Assembly: GCF_963678635.1 (NCBI RefSeq)
Contig: NC_087069.1
Coordinates: 45,553,448-45,617,447 of the forward strand
Source: Symsagittifera roscoffensis
Lineage: Eukaryota > Xenacoelomorpha > Acoela > Convolutidae
Direction: 5' to 3'
DNA: 64,000 bases
In this document: positions 54,466 through 63,320 of the stretch, one piece after another
Numbering within the stretch: the first letter of the stretch is position 1
Layout: every line of letters begins with the position of its first letter
Made by a program: the position numbers and the translations under genes
Notes under the pieces: generated by a model
What the model was told of the DNA's origin: nothing
Seen by the model: only the letters and a program-made list of their open reading frames with translations
The model's database searches: none

Positions 54466-54553
54466 AGAAAGTCAAAGTATTCCAATTTTTGGGCGAGAAG
54501 TCAAGCATACTGCATTTTTGTCCAGAAAATCGAACCATAAATCGAGCACCAGT
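54466..54553. repeat. Decayed satellite units at the array edge
   Basis: Just past the last clear unit, three degenerate copies can be aligned to the consensus: 54466-54495 (30 bp, beginning AGAAAGTCAAAGTATTC), 54496-54523 (28 bp, AGAAGTCAAGCATAC) and 54524-54553 (AGAAAATCGAACCATAAA). They are heavily substituted, unlike the nearly uniform units before 54455. This is the pattern expected where unequal exchange no longer homogenises the end of an array. Confidence 0.7.
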
Positions 54554-55682
54554 TCTTGCTATCATTATTAAAGGCACTCTTTCATTAATGTTCCCACGGT
54601 GAAGCGTTTCCAGTTCATAATTGTCCTTCTAATTTTCACTGAAAATCCTTGAATAAGTTCTGTGTAACTAGTATGATACCTAATCCAAAGTCTAGTTTTC
54701 ATGCCTCTGCTTTACTAAACCATTAGGGACAGGGAGCTAATTGCGGTTATGGTAAACTGGCAGGGAAAAGTGGAGGTTGATATAAACGGGGGTGTGGTGA
54801 ACAGCATTTAACCGGAAAACAGCGTTCAAAGCAATCGGTATTCAACCCTCAAATTCTACCATTAACTAATCCCCCATACCACCGTTCAAACCTCAAGCCC
54901 CTCCCCCTGAGAGATGAAGTTTTAAACTGAGATGAATTAAAAACTTAGAGACAAAAATTTATAATTTTCAATGTGAAATGTAACATTTCTGGAAAAATAA
55001 CACGTAGCAAATGCACTAAACAGGAAATGAGATAGCTTTAAAAAAGTTATAAATTTCGAGAATAAATTCTCGAAAAAATCCATCATAATCGATTATAATA
55101 GAAGTAGTGTATAACTTAATCACCCCATCCCTACATACGTGGCTCATTTACCCAAAATTTAAAAAATGTGTCGTGTACGGACAGGTTTGAACCTGATCTT
55201 ATTTGAGAATCTGAAACCACATTTTTCATCACCCGAGTGCCAAATTACATAACAATGCCGCGAAAAGACATTGTCCGATTGGTTGAAGGTCATTGCCGCT
55301 AGATGCGTCATGAGCAAAAAAATTTTCATTTTTGAAAAACTACCTAGATTGAATCAGTTTGCGAAATATTTCGGAACTTTTTTTCTTGTACACGAACATG
55401 ATCGAAACAGATAATATCTGCGTCTTCAAAACCATACATTTCACCGCACGAAAAAAAAATGTAAACTGATTCCTTAAAAATGCTTTGACTGGATGAACAT
55501 CGAAAAAGGTGGATCATAAACTTCCAATGGTGGTTTAAACGCTTTTTACTGGTTACCATTATCGTGGAAAATGAGTTTCGGTTCATCCATGCTATTACCA
55601 GGAGATTGAAGTTTGAAATTACCTTGTAAAATTAAAAATGAGCAAAAAAAATTAATTGAAATATTCATATAAAAAAAATCAA
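54554..55682. other. AT-rich DNA without a recognised gene
   Basis: No gene is recognised here. A minus-strand frame of 80 codons at 55344-55586 has no family resemblance I can see and is probably chance. The stretch contains a C-rich patch (about 54845-54910) and the small inverted repeats listed separately. Confidence 0.6.
55054..55075. repeat. Perfect 10-bp inverted repeat
   Basis: TTTCGAGAAT and ATTCTCGAAA flank a 2-base AA spacer. A separate 12-bp palindrome, ATAATCGATTAT, lies at 55085-55096. Their function is unknown. Confidence 0.7.
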
Positions 55683-55688
55683 TTTATT
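55683..55688 (-). promoter_or_regulatory. Possible poly(A) signal for the polymerase gene
   Basis: AATAAA on the minus strand lies about 310 bp downstream of the polymerase stop codon. The hexamer is common by chance in AT-rich DNA, so this is only a candidate. Confidence 0.25.
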
Positions 55689-55994
55689 TCACAACATATC
55701 TATCAAACATGCAAAACTTTTCGATGAAGCAGTTGTTGAAATGTGTGGTTACACTTCAAGAAACTCTTCTGCAGTTCTAGAATGAGGTTGGATTACTTCT
55801 TTTTTGTATTAGTTTGATGACAAGAGATGCCCGAAGCGACCATCTAATTTCTATTTTTTTTCGGCATTAGAAGTTTTCTATCGATTGATAAAGCCTGAAC
55901 GCTTGACTGCAAGATGATCTTTGTCTTCTACAGCCTCAGAGAGAATGAACGGTGATTCTTTGTAGGGTTTATCTATCACTGGTGCATCCCAGTC

Positions 55995-56810
55995 TTAAAT
56001 TTCATCATCATCACTAGCGACTGCGGCAGTGCGCCAAAATCCAGGATCAGGAAGAGAAAACTTATGATCGGACATAGTGGAGACTATTGGTGTCAGAGAA
56101 AGGGACGGTGACTGAAAATCGCAATCTGAGTCACTTTGTTCATCAGAAGAAAATGAAGGTTTGCGGTGACTCCGTTTAAAACCAATTTTGTAATGCCCAA
56201 ATGCCAGTGAGTTTATCCCATCGTTTTCATAATACCTTTTATTATCAAACGGAGATAGTGCAACTTTGTTCACATCGCTAACTGAGATCATATGCTTCTC
56301 ACTCGAAATTATTCTCATTGGTTTTCTAATTTTGTTTCCATCGTATAAAACTGATTTGTATGAATCGTGATGGAGTGATTTTTTTACTGCATAGTTCACT
56401 CCCTTTGCACTGCGTTTGCTGTTGTATTTTTCAGAGTCAATATAAGATATTGAGTATGCTTTAGGCTTCAGAAACACAGCTTCCGATATTATAATACCAT
56501 TCAGCTCATCAGATAATTTCAGAGGAATTTTCTTGTTATCAATGGAAAATAGGAAGTGATTCGGCGGATAGTCGCTGAGATCCAGTTTGTTTTTGAATCC
56601 AACTAAATCTCTGTATAAATCTGATGTTTGCACTTCGTAGAACAACGAGTCCGTGTCTTTGTAAAGAACACGTGCTCTCTTGCCATACTTAGGTACCATG
56701 TTCTCGTAGTGAAACTTATAAAGTTGCAGCTTAGAGACATCCAAGATAGCTGCACCAAGATATGTTGGTTTGTTCCATTTGATTTTCTTCTTGATCAATG
56801 TAACGCCCAC
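55995..56810 (-). CDS. Polymerase segment 3: motif C and C-terminal region
   Basis: The third frame opens slightly upstream of 56810, and the homologous part begins around HIDLVGV. Motif C is YKDTDSLFYE; its two metal-binding Asp residues start at 56657 (about residues 1091 and 1093). Further on are KPTYLGAAILDVSK, KAYSISY, SAKGV and DNKRYY...AFGHYKI, typical of this polymerase family. The last 65 or so residues are a Ser/Asp-rich, probably disordered tail with no domain I recognise, ending at a TAA at 55995-55997. Confidence 0.85.
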   Translation of the reverse strand: MGVTLIKKKIKWNKPTYLGAAILDVSKLQLYKFHYENMVPKYGKRARVLYKDTDSLFYEVQTSDLYRDLVGFKNKLDLSDYPPNHFLFSIDNKKIPLKLSDELNGIIISEAVFLKPKAYSISYIDSEKYNSKRSAKGVNYAVKKSLHHDSYKSVLYDGNKIRKPMRIISSEKHMISVSDVNKVALSPFDNKRYYENDGINSLAFGHYKIGFKRSHRKPSFSSDEQSDSDCDFQSPSLSLTPIVSTMSDHKFSLPDPGFWRTAAVASDDDEI

Positions 56811-56815
56811 TAAAT

Positions 56816-57544
56816 CTATATGAAATTTTTGAATCTGTTAAAATTGAACTTGTTACAATAATACTTAGCTTGCTCTGTGTTGGTAACAATGATTAAATTT
56901 TTTCTTCTTCTTAAATTTTCCATGGTTTTTCCGAAACATGCATTATTGAGAAGCTTGAAGAAGTTTTTCGCAAACTCAGTTAAGCCTGGTTGCTGACGAA
57001 GTTTAGTATTCATTTCGATATATGGTTTCATAAAATTTGACTGGTCGAATTGCAGCACACAACTCAGATTTTCTACTTGCAGTCCTTGCTCAACAAAAAA
57101 CTTAAGCAACCAATAATGACAGACATAGTTTTGTTTGTCAAACAATGTTTCCATTAGCTTTTTCGTTGGGTTCTCCGGTTGATTAAAACTCTTCTGGTAA
57201 GATGATAGGATATCATTTGTAATTTTCATCTTTTCGGAGGCCAAAGGAAAATCATTGTGTTCATCGTGTAGTTCTTTTGGGTATTTCAGATCGACCATAA
57301 CAAAATATCCTATATTACTTTCATCTGTGGTGGCTAAAACTTCTTCTAAGGATTTTTCGATCCATTTGAAACCACCAGTTGGCATTGGCTTCATCATAGT
57401 ACCGCCATAAAGATTAACAACGTCCAAAAACAGGCCAAAAGTAGACGGTTTATCAGGTTCAAAGTCGGGTAAGTAGGCATTGTTGGCTTTCAGGTATCTT
57501 TTCTCGCCTATTCCGTTCAATCCCCCCTTATCGCTTCCTCGCAA
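56816..57544 (-). CDS. Polymerase segment 2: palm motifs A and B
   Basis: This segment continues the polymerase in another frame from the break near 57525; there is no real start codon here. Motif A is DVVNLYG, its Asp codon at 57422-57424, near residue 835 of the whole protein. Motif B is KLLNNACFGKTMEN, near residue 991 (Lys, Asn and the Phe-Gly pair kept). The roughly 155 residues between A and B leave room for the TPR2-type insertion of protein-primed polymerases. The frame ends with FNRFKNFI at a TAG just before 56816, where the next segment takes over. Confidence 0.85.
   Translation of the reverse strand: MRGSDKGGLNGIGEKRYLKANNAYLPDFEPDKPSTFGLFLDVVNLYGGTMMKPMPTGGFKWIEKSLEEVLATTDESNIGYFVMVDLKYPKELHDEHNDFPLASEKMKITNDILSSYQKSFNQPENPTKKLMETLFDKQNYVCHYWLLKFFVEQGLQVENLSCVLQFDQSNFMKPYIEMNTKLRQQPGLTEFAKNFFKLLNNACFGKTMENLRRRKNLIIVTNTEQAKYYCNKFNFNRFKNFI
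56822..56828 (-). other. Frameshift site 2 in the polymerase (A-AAT-TTC)
   Basis: The shift from segment 2 to segment 3 must fall in a 22-base overlap of the two frames. In it the gene strand reads AAATTTC, phased A-AAT-TTC in the upstream frame, six bases before the TAG. This fits the X-XXY-YYZ pattern of -1 ribosomal slippage, and a -1 slip would enter the right frame. A one-base loss in the adjoining A5 run explains it equally well and is more likely in the middle of a catalytic domain. Confidence 0.6.
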
Positions 57545-59925
57545 AAAAGTAACATATCGATATCTGATAACAGATCGAGTTCAATTTTTGTCGTTTTCAA
57601 CATTGCATCCCATGAGATGTTTGGAGCGCTATAGTAATGACAAGGATCTAAATCATAGGTTTTCTTGAAGAGATTGCGGAAACCTTCAAAAACATCTGCC
57701 AGAAGAGCTATATCGCTTTTCAAATACAAGTCGTGGTAATCACCAATGTTTTGGCACCAAAATTCGTTCCAAATTATCCTGGCATACTCGTAATCAGAAT
57801 AAGTAATGTCAATATTTCCGGAAAGGCTGTTAGTCCAGTCTGCTCCATAAGCCGGCAAGTTTGTTTCTTTAAACTTTTCCGAGGAATCGACATAAGAATA
57901 TGGATAAACACCTTTACGCTGGAAGTATGAAAATTTGTTGTGAAAATGCAACTTCAAATTTTGGAAATCTTCTGGGCTGATTGATTTAGTTAACTTGTCG
58001 AGACTATCTGGAAGGAAGCGATAGCTATCAAGGAACCTCATTTTTTCAAATTTAATTTTTGTTTCACCAGTTTTGGTTTTGTATTCTCCAACAGGAACAT
58101 GAACGCTAAAAGAAACATAGTTCTCGTCAGTGCAGGGAACAATAGTAAGTTTTTCTTTAGGTTTCAAACTCAAGTATCTGATCAAATGATGAGAATCATA
58201 TTTACTCAGATTATGAAAAAAGACAGGAGTGAATGACTGCGTTCGAAGTTTCAAGTTACAAGAATTATGAGCGACCCCAATTATTTTTCCTGATAAATGA
58301 TCATGAGGAATGACCTTATCAGTCAGAAGGCTTTCGTGGCAAATCACACAGTTACAAGACTTTGACATCAAGTTTTCGCGCTCTTCGTCATTTATAATAA
58401 GAGATTTGAATTGCTGTTTTTTCTTTGATAAATCTATCGCTTGTTTTCGTAACCAATTGAAGAAAAATTCAATACAGTTTTCGTCTCGCTTGAATTCATA
58501 GTGACTTTTTCCTGTTGTTCGGTCGACTAACAAAGCACCGAAAGAGCAGGGAATTTGGTTTCCAATGATTGTTGTTCCACTTTTCTCAGGGCTTGGCATG
58601 CAAGTGTGAACTTTTCTGCAAAGAGCTTCAGTATCCGCGTATATTGCGTACGGGCACATTGAAGTTTTAAACCAATGTTGGAATCTAACTTTTGTGTTTT
58701 CTTGAGGCATTTGAATGGCTATAGCATCATGTTCGCCGCACAAGCTTAGATGTTCATGCAGAAGCTTTTTGGAAGAGAATCCATGCAGACATCGCTCACA
58801 AAACTTTGTTCTATTGGTAGAGTTAACACTTTGTCGCGCCATAAAAGCATTGAAGTTGGTGATCAAGCAATAATGAAAACGGATGCCATCGGATAATAAA
58901 AGAAGGTTGATTCTCTTGCGCTTTGTTTTCGGAAGATACATTGGTATCAAGCTTTTTTTTTCAATTCCGAAGACATTTATTCCCAATCTGTTGACCGACT
59001 CAAATCTCGGAATGTCGGACAACGACATCGGAAAGGTAAAATTTTTTAATTCGAGTTGTTTCAACTGCTCTCGATACAATGCCGGATCGTTTTTATTGTG
59101 ACTTGAACTTGGTTTGAGAGCGGCTGCAATACCGTAAGCAAAACACTTTTCGTCGTGATTTTTGATGTTGAGGAGGAAATTGTTGTTTATAAACATTGCA
59201 GGTGTTGCGACATAGCTGCTACCTTTTATGGGTTTATATAGATTTATATTAATATCAAGATGACCCAAGGACTCGATTATAAAACCACTTCCACTGCTGC
59301 AGAAAATTTGTAAAGTGCTAACCATTTGATCAACCATCTCGTAGAAATCATCGTCGTCAAGAAAAGAAAGAAATGGTTTTGCAAAACTGCTGGCATGACA
59401 AGATACTTTTTGCTCCTCGATTGGTTTGATTAGGTGTGCGAAGCTAGAAAATTGCACTTTAATAGGTCCGAACTCTTTGCATTTTTCCTTTACAAATAAT
59501 TGAATGTTAGACTTGTTCAATTCCATATAAGTCATCAAATCAAGCTGCTCGCTTATCTTTACTCTAAAGGACTGGAAAAAAATTTTTGCTGCATGCTGCT
59601 CAGTCGTGAATTGAAGTCGGAACGACGAATTTTCTTTAGAACTACCGCGAATGTTGTGATCACTCGATATATGTGACTGCAAATGTTTCGTTTCAGCGAA
59701 AACGGTATGGCAGTAAAGACATTTAGCGGGCTTGGTTGATTGATGATTCCATCGCAAGTGACGTAGCGCATTCTTACATTCTGTGAAAGTTTTGGAACAA
59801 GATCCACAATTGTACTCGGCAATTTTTCGTTTCCTCGCGTTTATCTGGTGGTTTTGCAGCAAGTGATCGTTCAACTTCTGTTTTTTCGTGTAGCTTTTCG
59901 GACAACGATTGCAGCTGAACTCCAT
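57517..59925 (-). CDS. Polymerase segment 1: zinc fingers and exonuclease domain
   Basis: About 802 residues before a frameshifted stop. Three C2H2 fingers, each C-x2-C-x12-H-x4-H, lie at about residues 5-26, 40-61 and 69-90. A C2HC motif (CERC...H...C) lies at 376-396. Exonuclease motif I is YADTEA (Asp431, Glu433), motif II HNLSKYD (Asn572, Asp577) and motif III YLKSD (Tyr734, Asp738). Between motifs I and II, residues 526-557 form a module CVIC...HDH...H..CN that resembles the zinc-binding core of endonuclease VII-like HNH proteins; that likeness is an inference. FLDSYRF near 632 is also typical of the family. Frame is lost after LLFCEEAIRG, at a run of six G (57522-57527). Confidence 0.88.
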   Translation of the reverse strand: MEFSCNRCPKSYTKKQKLNDHLLQNHQINARKRKIAEYNCGSCSKTFTECKNALRHLRWNHQSTKPAKCLYCHTVFAETKHLQSHISSDHNIRGSSKENSSFRLQFTTEQHAAKIFFQSFRVKISEQLDLMTYMELNKSNIQLFVKEKCKEFGPIKVQFSSFAHLIKPIEEQKVSCHASSFAKPFLSFLDDDDFYEMVDQMVSTLQIFCSSGSGFIIESLGHLDININLYKPIKGSSYVATPAMFINNNFLLNIKNHDEKCFAYGIAAALKPSSSHNKNDPALYREQLKQLELKNFTFPMSLSDIPRFESVNRLGINVFGIEKKSLIPMYLPKTKRKRINLLLLSDGIRFHYCLITNFNAFMARQSVNSTNRTKFCERCLHGFSSKKLLHEHLSLCGEHDAIAIQMPQENTKVRFQHWFKTSMCPYAIYADTEALCRKVHTCMPSPEKSGTTIIGNQIPCSFGALLVDRTTGKSHYEFKRDENCIEFFFNWLRKQAIDLSKKKQQFKSLIINDEERENLMSKSCNCVICHESLLTDKVIPHDHLSGKIIGVAHNSCNLKLRTQSFTPVFFHNLSKYDSHHLIRYLSLKPKEKLTIVPCTDENYVSFSVHVPVGEYKTKTGETKIKFEKMRFLDSYRFLPDSLDKLTKSISPEDFQNLKLHFHNKFSYFQRKGVYPYSYVDSSEKFKETNLPAYGADWTNSLSGNIDITYSDYEYARIIWNEFWCQNIGDYHDLYLKSDIALLADVFEGFRNLFKKTYDLDPCHYYSAPNISWDAMLKTTKIELDLLSDIDMLLFCEEAIRGD
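57522..57527 (-). other. Frameshift site 1 in the polymerase (six-G run)
   Basis: The run of six C on the plus strand (six G in the gene) is where homology passes from segment 1 to segment 2. One missing base explains the shift, and segment 1 meets TGA at 57517-57519 directly after it. Homopolymer runs are prone both to real slippage and to long-read consensus errors. Confidence 0.75.
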
Positions 59926-59928
59926 CAC

Positions 59929-59940
59929 CTGAAACAAAAA
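59929..59940 (-). promoter_or_regulatory. Possible splice acceptor before the polymerase ATG
   Basis: On the minus strand, TTTTTGTTTCAG ends three bases before the ATG at 59925. This is a good pyrimidine-rich acceptor, so an upstream exon (or a trans-spliced leader, if the organism uses one) is possible. The three C2H2 fingers start within five codons of the ATG, so little need be missing. Confidence 0.4.
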
Positions 59941-59948
59941 CTAAATTT

Positions 59949-60010
59949 TGTTTAAAAAAATGTTGATGTTTAAAAATATTTAAAAAATGTTTAAAAAAAT
60001 GTTTAAAACA
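59949..60010. repeat. Low-complexity TGTTTAAAAAA repeats
   Basis: Several imperfect copies of TGTTTAAAAA(A) with variants such as TATTTAAAAAA follow one another just upstream of the polymerase start. This is a short AT minisatellite of the kind common in AT-rich intergenic DNA. Confidence 0.7.
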
Positions 60011-60840
60011 AAAATTGATATATTTTTTTTAGGAAAACAAACCAAACAAAAGCGAAAAAAATATCAGTTCCAAAGAAAAAATGTTTTCTTTAAAAACACG
60101 AAATCATTTAGGAATTGAACATTTTTGGGTTTTGCAGTAACTGCCGAAACATTTGGCGAGTTTTTGATCACGAAAAGACCCAACTTACTCCAATTTTTCT
60201 TTTGTTCTTGTTTGATAGGTTGCAAAAACCAAAACTGAAAATGATCTTGTTGTAGAACATTCGAGAAAAATAATAGTCGAAACTACATAAAAATGTTGCT
60301 GTCTAAGTTCTAAAAATAGAAAATTATTATCCAAAGTACCTAGCGTTTTTCGGTGTGGAAAACCATGATTTTTTGAATTTCAGTTTTCAATGCTTCAATT
60401 TTGTTAGTTTCGGACACTTTTTTTTCTCAGCAATTACCTATAAACTTTGATTCCAGTTCCGTGTTTGTTTTGAATTTGCCTGGAAATTGGCTCTAGGGTA
60501 CTCTTTCATCGAAAAAAAAACATAATAAAGCAATCTCAAAAGACAACATGTATTTAAACCACTACAATTTCTTCTAGAATATTCTGGAACATTCTATCAG
60601 GTTTCTCATCAAACTTTCACTCACAGCTATAGATGCTCTTACTGTTTGAGATTAGAATCTTCTGATCTAAGCCAAGTATCAACAATGTTTGTGTCGGATC
60701 TTCGGAACAATTTCAAAAAATTTTAAATGAAGAAAACGTGTTGTGTTCAATTAAGTTTTGTAAACTTGTGAACAGATTGTGAACAAATACTTCACTTATC
60801 TAAGTTAGATTTCAACATGGTGCTCCAATATGTGACTCTG
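60011..60840. other. AT-rich non-coding stretch
   Basis: No gene, RNA or element recognised. Short A and T runs are frequent and frames are short on both strands. Confidence 0.6.
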
Positions 60841-60936
60841 ACTATGATTAAGATGTGACTCTAGAAGTTGCTCCCGTTCTTTCGCAAGGCTTATGATTTA
60901 AACATAAGAGAGCCTAACTTATTTTCTTTTTAGCAC
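60841..60936 (+). repeat. 96-bp direct repeat, left copy
   Basis: It begins ACTATGATTAAGATGTGACT and ends TTTTCTTTTTAGCAC. The right copy at 61949-62044 is the same length with three mismatches. The end resembles a splice acceptor. An additional ATGTGACTCT lies just before the copy (60830-60839). No target-site duplication was found outside the pair. Confidence 0.85.
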
Positions 60937-61948
60937 TATATTTTATTTGAGTACTATAGGTTAAGCAATCAATAAGAAAACTTTAAGAACTTCGAACAGC
61001 AGATAGAAAAAATTCAAACATAGTTGTAGAAAAACCAAATTAAACAAAATGAGTAACGAAAAAGTAGAGTTGGTAAAAACAGAAACAAAAAATATGTGTT
61101 TCTCAAATAGCAATGCTGATAAAAAAGAAATTTATCAATACAAAATTATTTCACTTTCAAAATTTTGCAAGATGGAAGGTTTTTGACAAGCCTGATTTAA
61201 AGAAAAACAGTCAGTTTTCAAATTCTCTGGTGTTTTTTTTTGTTTTTATTTTTGACTACTTATGTTAAAGTTAGAATTTTAAAATCAAAGTAAATACTAA
61301 TGTGAAACAAATATCAAGCCGCTAAGTTATATCATTGGAGTGGAAAAAATTAGTCTTCCTAGAACCTGCCTAAGGCCTGAGTACAAAGCACTCAGCCAAT
61401 AAAAGAAAAAACACAAAACAAAAAAAACTTTTGAACATTTCGAATATTGAATTTTTAATTTTCGAATTTCAGATTAAAAAATAAATCACCTACTTTTTTT
61501 TGCTCTAAATCTTCTGTTTGATTAGTGCATCTTACATTTACAAAATTGTTAATATATTCCGCAAACTTCAGCGTTAAAACGGCAAAAATGGGCTTAGAAA
61601 GAGTTTAAAATGTTACAGAAGAAAAACAGGTATAAAAAGAAAATCAAAATTTTAACCTGAGCCGGAATCAAACCTCTAAAATAAATAATAGGAACCAACG
61701 TGCTCGCATCTGCGTCATCTGCTTGAATTGATACTAACACTAGCCGTCAGCTATAAAGCAGCTAGATATGCTATTATAATGCCAAAATTATGCATTAAAG
61801 CAAAAATGTCACCAAGAGAGCGTTTTTATAGGGAGTCATAACATAAAAAGAATAATGTGCATAATGAGACTAAATTAGCTAGCTCACCTGATTATTAAAA
61901 AAAATGCATCAATAATTAAATATTTTTTTTACTATAGGATATCTGAAA
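60937..61948. other. Spacer between the 96-bp repeats
   Basis: About 1.0 kb, AT-rich, with no coding frame of note. ACTATAGG occurs shortly after the left copy and shortly before the right copy. If the pair are terminal repeats, this would be the body of a small non-autonomous element of about 1.2 kb. Confidence 0.5.
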
Positions 61949-62044
61949 ACTATGATTAAGATGTGACTCTAGAAGTTGCTCCCGTTCTTTTGCAAGGCGT
62001 ATGATTTAAACATAAGAGAGTCTAACTTATTTTCTTTTTAGCAC
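61949..62044 (+). repeat. 96-bp direct repeat, right copy
   Basis: About 97% identical to 60841-60936, with three substitutions (TTTGC for TTCGC, GCGTAT for GCTTAT, AGTCT for AGCCT). High identity between copies in otherwise unconstrained AT-rich DNA suggests a recent duplication or insertion. Confidence 0.85.
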
Positions 62045-63190
62045 GCTAGTTTGAATTGACTTTTAGAACATAGCCATCAGAAATTTAGAAAAAGATCGAG
62101 GAATACGAGGAAAGAAAATCCTGATTTGTTGTTTGAAAAGCCTTTCGAGTATCAAAGTAAAAAAACTGTATGCTCTTAAAGCTCTCCAATTTCTAAGAAC
62201 AATTTGACTAGCATTTTTTTAAACTAAATTTAACCGAGTTGGAAAATTTAGTTTTTTTTCCGCTGTTCAATTATGATTTTGTTATCTCATTTTCTAAGTT
62301 TTGTGTAGCCCTCAGATTTTATTCCGTTGCGTCAAATTTTGCTCCATTTTGCCATGTTTTATTCATTGTGTGTTTTTGTGAGTGGCATTCCTCATAACAG
62401 AGGGATCAAATAATCAAAATTGTTTTTCGGTCATTTTCTGCCAATCAGATTTGAGTAATCAAAATGTCAAAAAGTTCGCAAAAAATACAAAGTTAGCAGA
62501 TAAATGCAGGCCACTACGTTTAATTCTGTCTGATTAAAAATTAGGCAGAGTACAGATACAGGAACTTTTAGGAATTGCCAGATCAAAGATGCATTCAAAA
62601 AACTAACTACTTTTTTCAGATACCGAATAAAAAAATTTGAAATAAAAATACGCAAAATTTTTTGAATATACACGGACTGTGCATGCTATGAATCATTTTC
62701 TGTTAATTTTGGTTTCAGCTCAGTGCAAAAACCATTCAGCGAATAGGAACTTTTTCTTATTCTGATTGGCTGATTTTTTTTTCCATAATTGGGCCCCAGA
62801 ATCGTGAGAATAGACCCTTTTATTTGTATAGTCAATGGCGAGTGTGAAATAGTGGTTGTCTATTTATAGACCGCTCCACTCACACATATTTGGATAAAAC
62901 AGCGTACCACAATTCTTTTTATCTTGGTTTCTGATTCGGGTAGATTTATTCCCTAAGAACTATAAGAAGGAAATTAACCCTGCGTTTATCAATCTAATTT
63001 GGCCAAATGAGCAATTTTGAAAACATTATAAATTTATAGTTTTATAAATGAGACTGCTCATATCAGGGCAAAACTTTGAACATTTCGACTGCCCTTTAAA
63101 TGTTCTCGAATAGTTTTTGAAAAATTTATTATTGCAGCCTGAAGTCAATTTGGAACGATTTTGTAGTGCAGGATAATAAGCCATGAGTAA
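62045..63190. other. AT-rich non-coding stretch
   Basis: No convincing gene. The minus-strand 68-codon frame at 62467-62673 shows no family resemblance and has AT-driven composition. Confidence 0.55.
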
Positions 63191-63316
63191 ATTATAAAAG
63201 GAGCAGTTCAGACGGACTCGTGGCAGGTCAATATAGTAGTGAGCGCATCAACTGGTCCCATGCAAATCAAGCTATTGATCCCCCGAGAGACCAGAGTTTT
63301 GTATAATTGGGCTGAA
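63191..63316 (+). CDS. Doubtful exon-like open segment
   Basis: A plus-strand frame of 42 codons, richer in G+C than its surroundings, reads in part TDSWQVNIVVSASTGPMQI, a beta-strand-like pattern, and ends at a TAA (63317-63319) that overlaps an AATAAA (63315-63320). A possible acceptor, GTTCAG, ends at 63211. The candidate donors near its end (after 63295 or 63300) leave phase 0 or 2 and do not match the phase-1 start of the exon at 63789, so the two cannot simply be joined. An exact octamer ATGCAAAT (63260-63267) offers a regulatory alternative. It may be chance. Confidence 0.2.
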
Positions 63317-63320
63317 TAAA

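Larger units (their letters stand above)
55995..59925 (-). pseudogene. Protein-primed family B DNA polymerase, Polinton-like, two frameshifts
   Basis: This gene would encode a DNA polymerase with 3'-5' exonuclease that copies mobile-element DNA, in this family usually from a protein primer. In order it has three C2H2 zinc fingers, a C2HC knuckle, exonuclease motifs I-III with an inserted zinc-binding Cys/His module, palm motifs A, B and C, and a conserved C-terminal region ending near AFGHYK. The span is 3,931 bp; adding one base at each of two breaks gives 1,311 codons including the stop, so two single-base losses explain it fully. It starts at the ATG at 59925, where the reading MEFSC leads straight into the first finger. 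All catalytic motifs are intact and there are no in-frame nonsense codons elsewhere, so it is either a very young pseudogene or a gene hit by consensus errors. No integrase, ATPase, protease, capsid gene or terminal inverted repeat was recognised around it. Cellular B polymerases are less likely, given the zinc fingers and motif forms. Confidence 0.85.

Noticed and set aside
55160-55200. tRNA-like B box (AGGTTCAAACCTG on the minus strand)
   Set aside because: A short hairpin CAGGTT/AACCTG is present, but no acceptor, D or anticodon stems could be built around it.
55344-55586. 80-codon minus-strand frame
   Set aside because: No recognisable domain or neighbours; length is within chance for this DNA.
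57480-59101. Short plus-strand frames inside the polymerase gene
   Set aside because: They are antisense shadows of the polymerase segments, with no independent motifs.
61655-61730. Degenerate tRNA or tRNA-derived SINE on the minus strand (GGTTTGATTCC at 61664-61674)
   Set aside because: The B-box-like core is there, but the T stem pairs at only two of five positions and no convincing A box or cloverleaf is seen.
62467-62673. 68-codon minus-strand frame
   Set aside because: Composition follows the AT-rich background and nothing supports expression.
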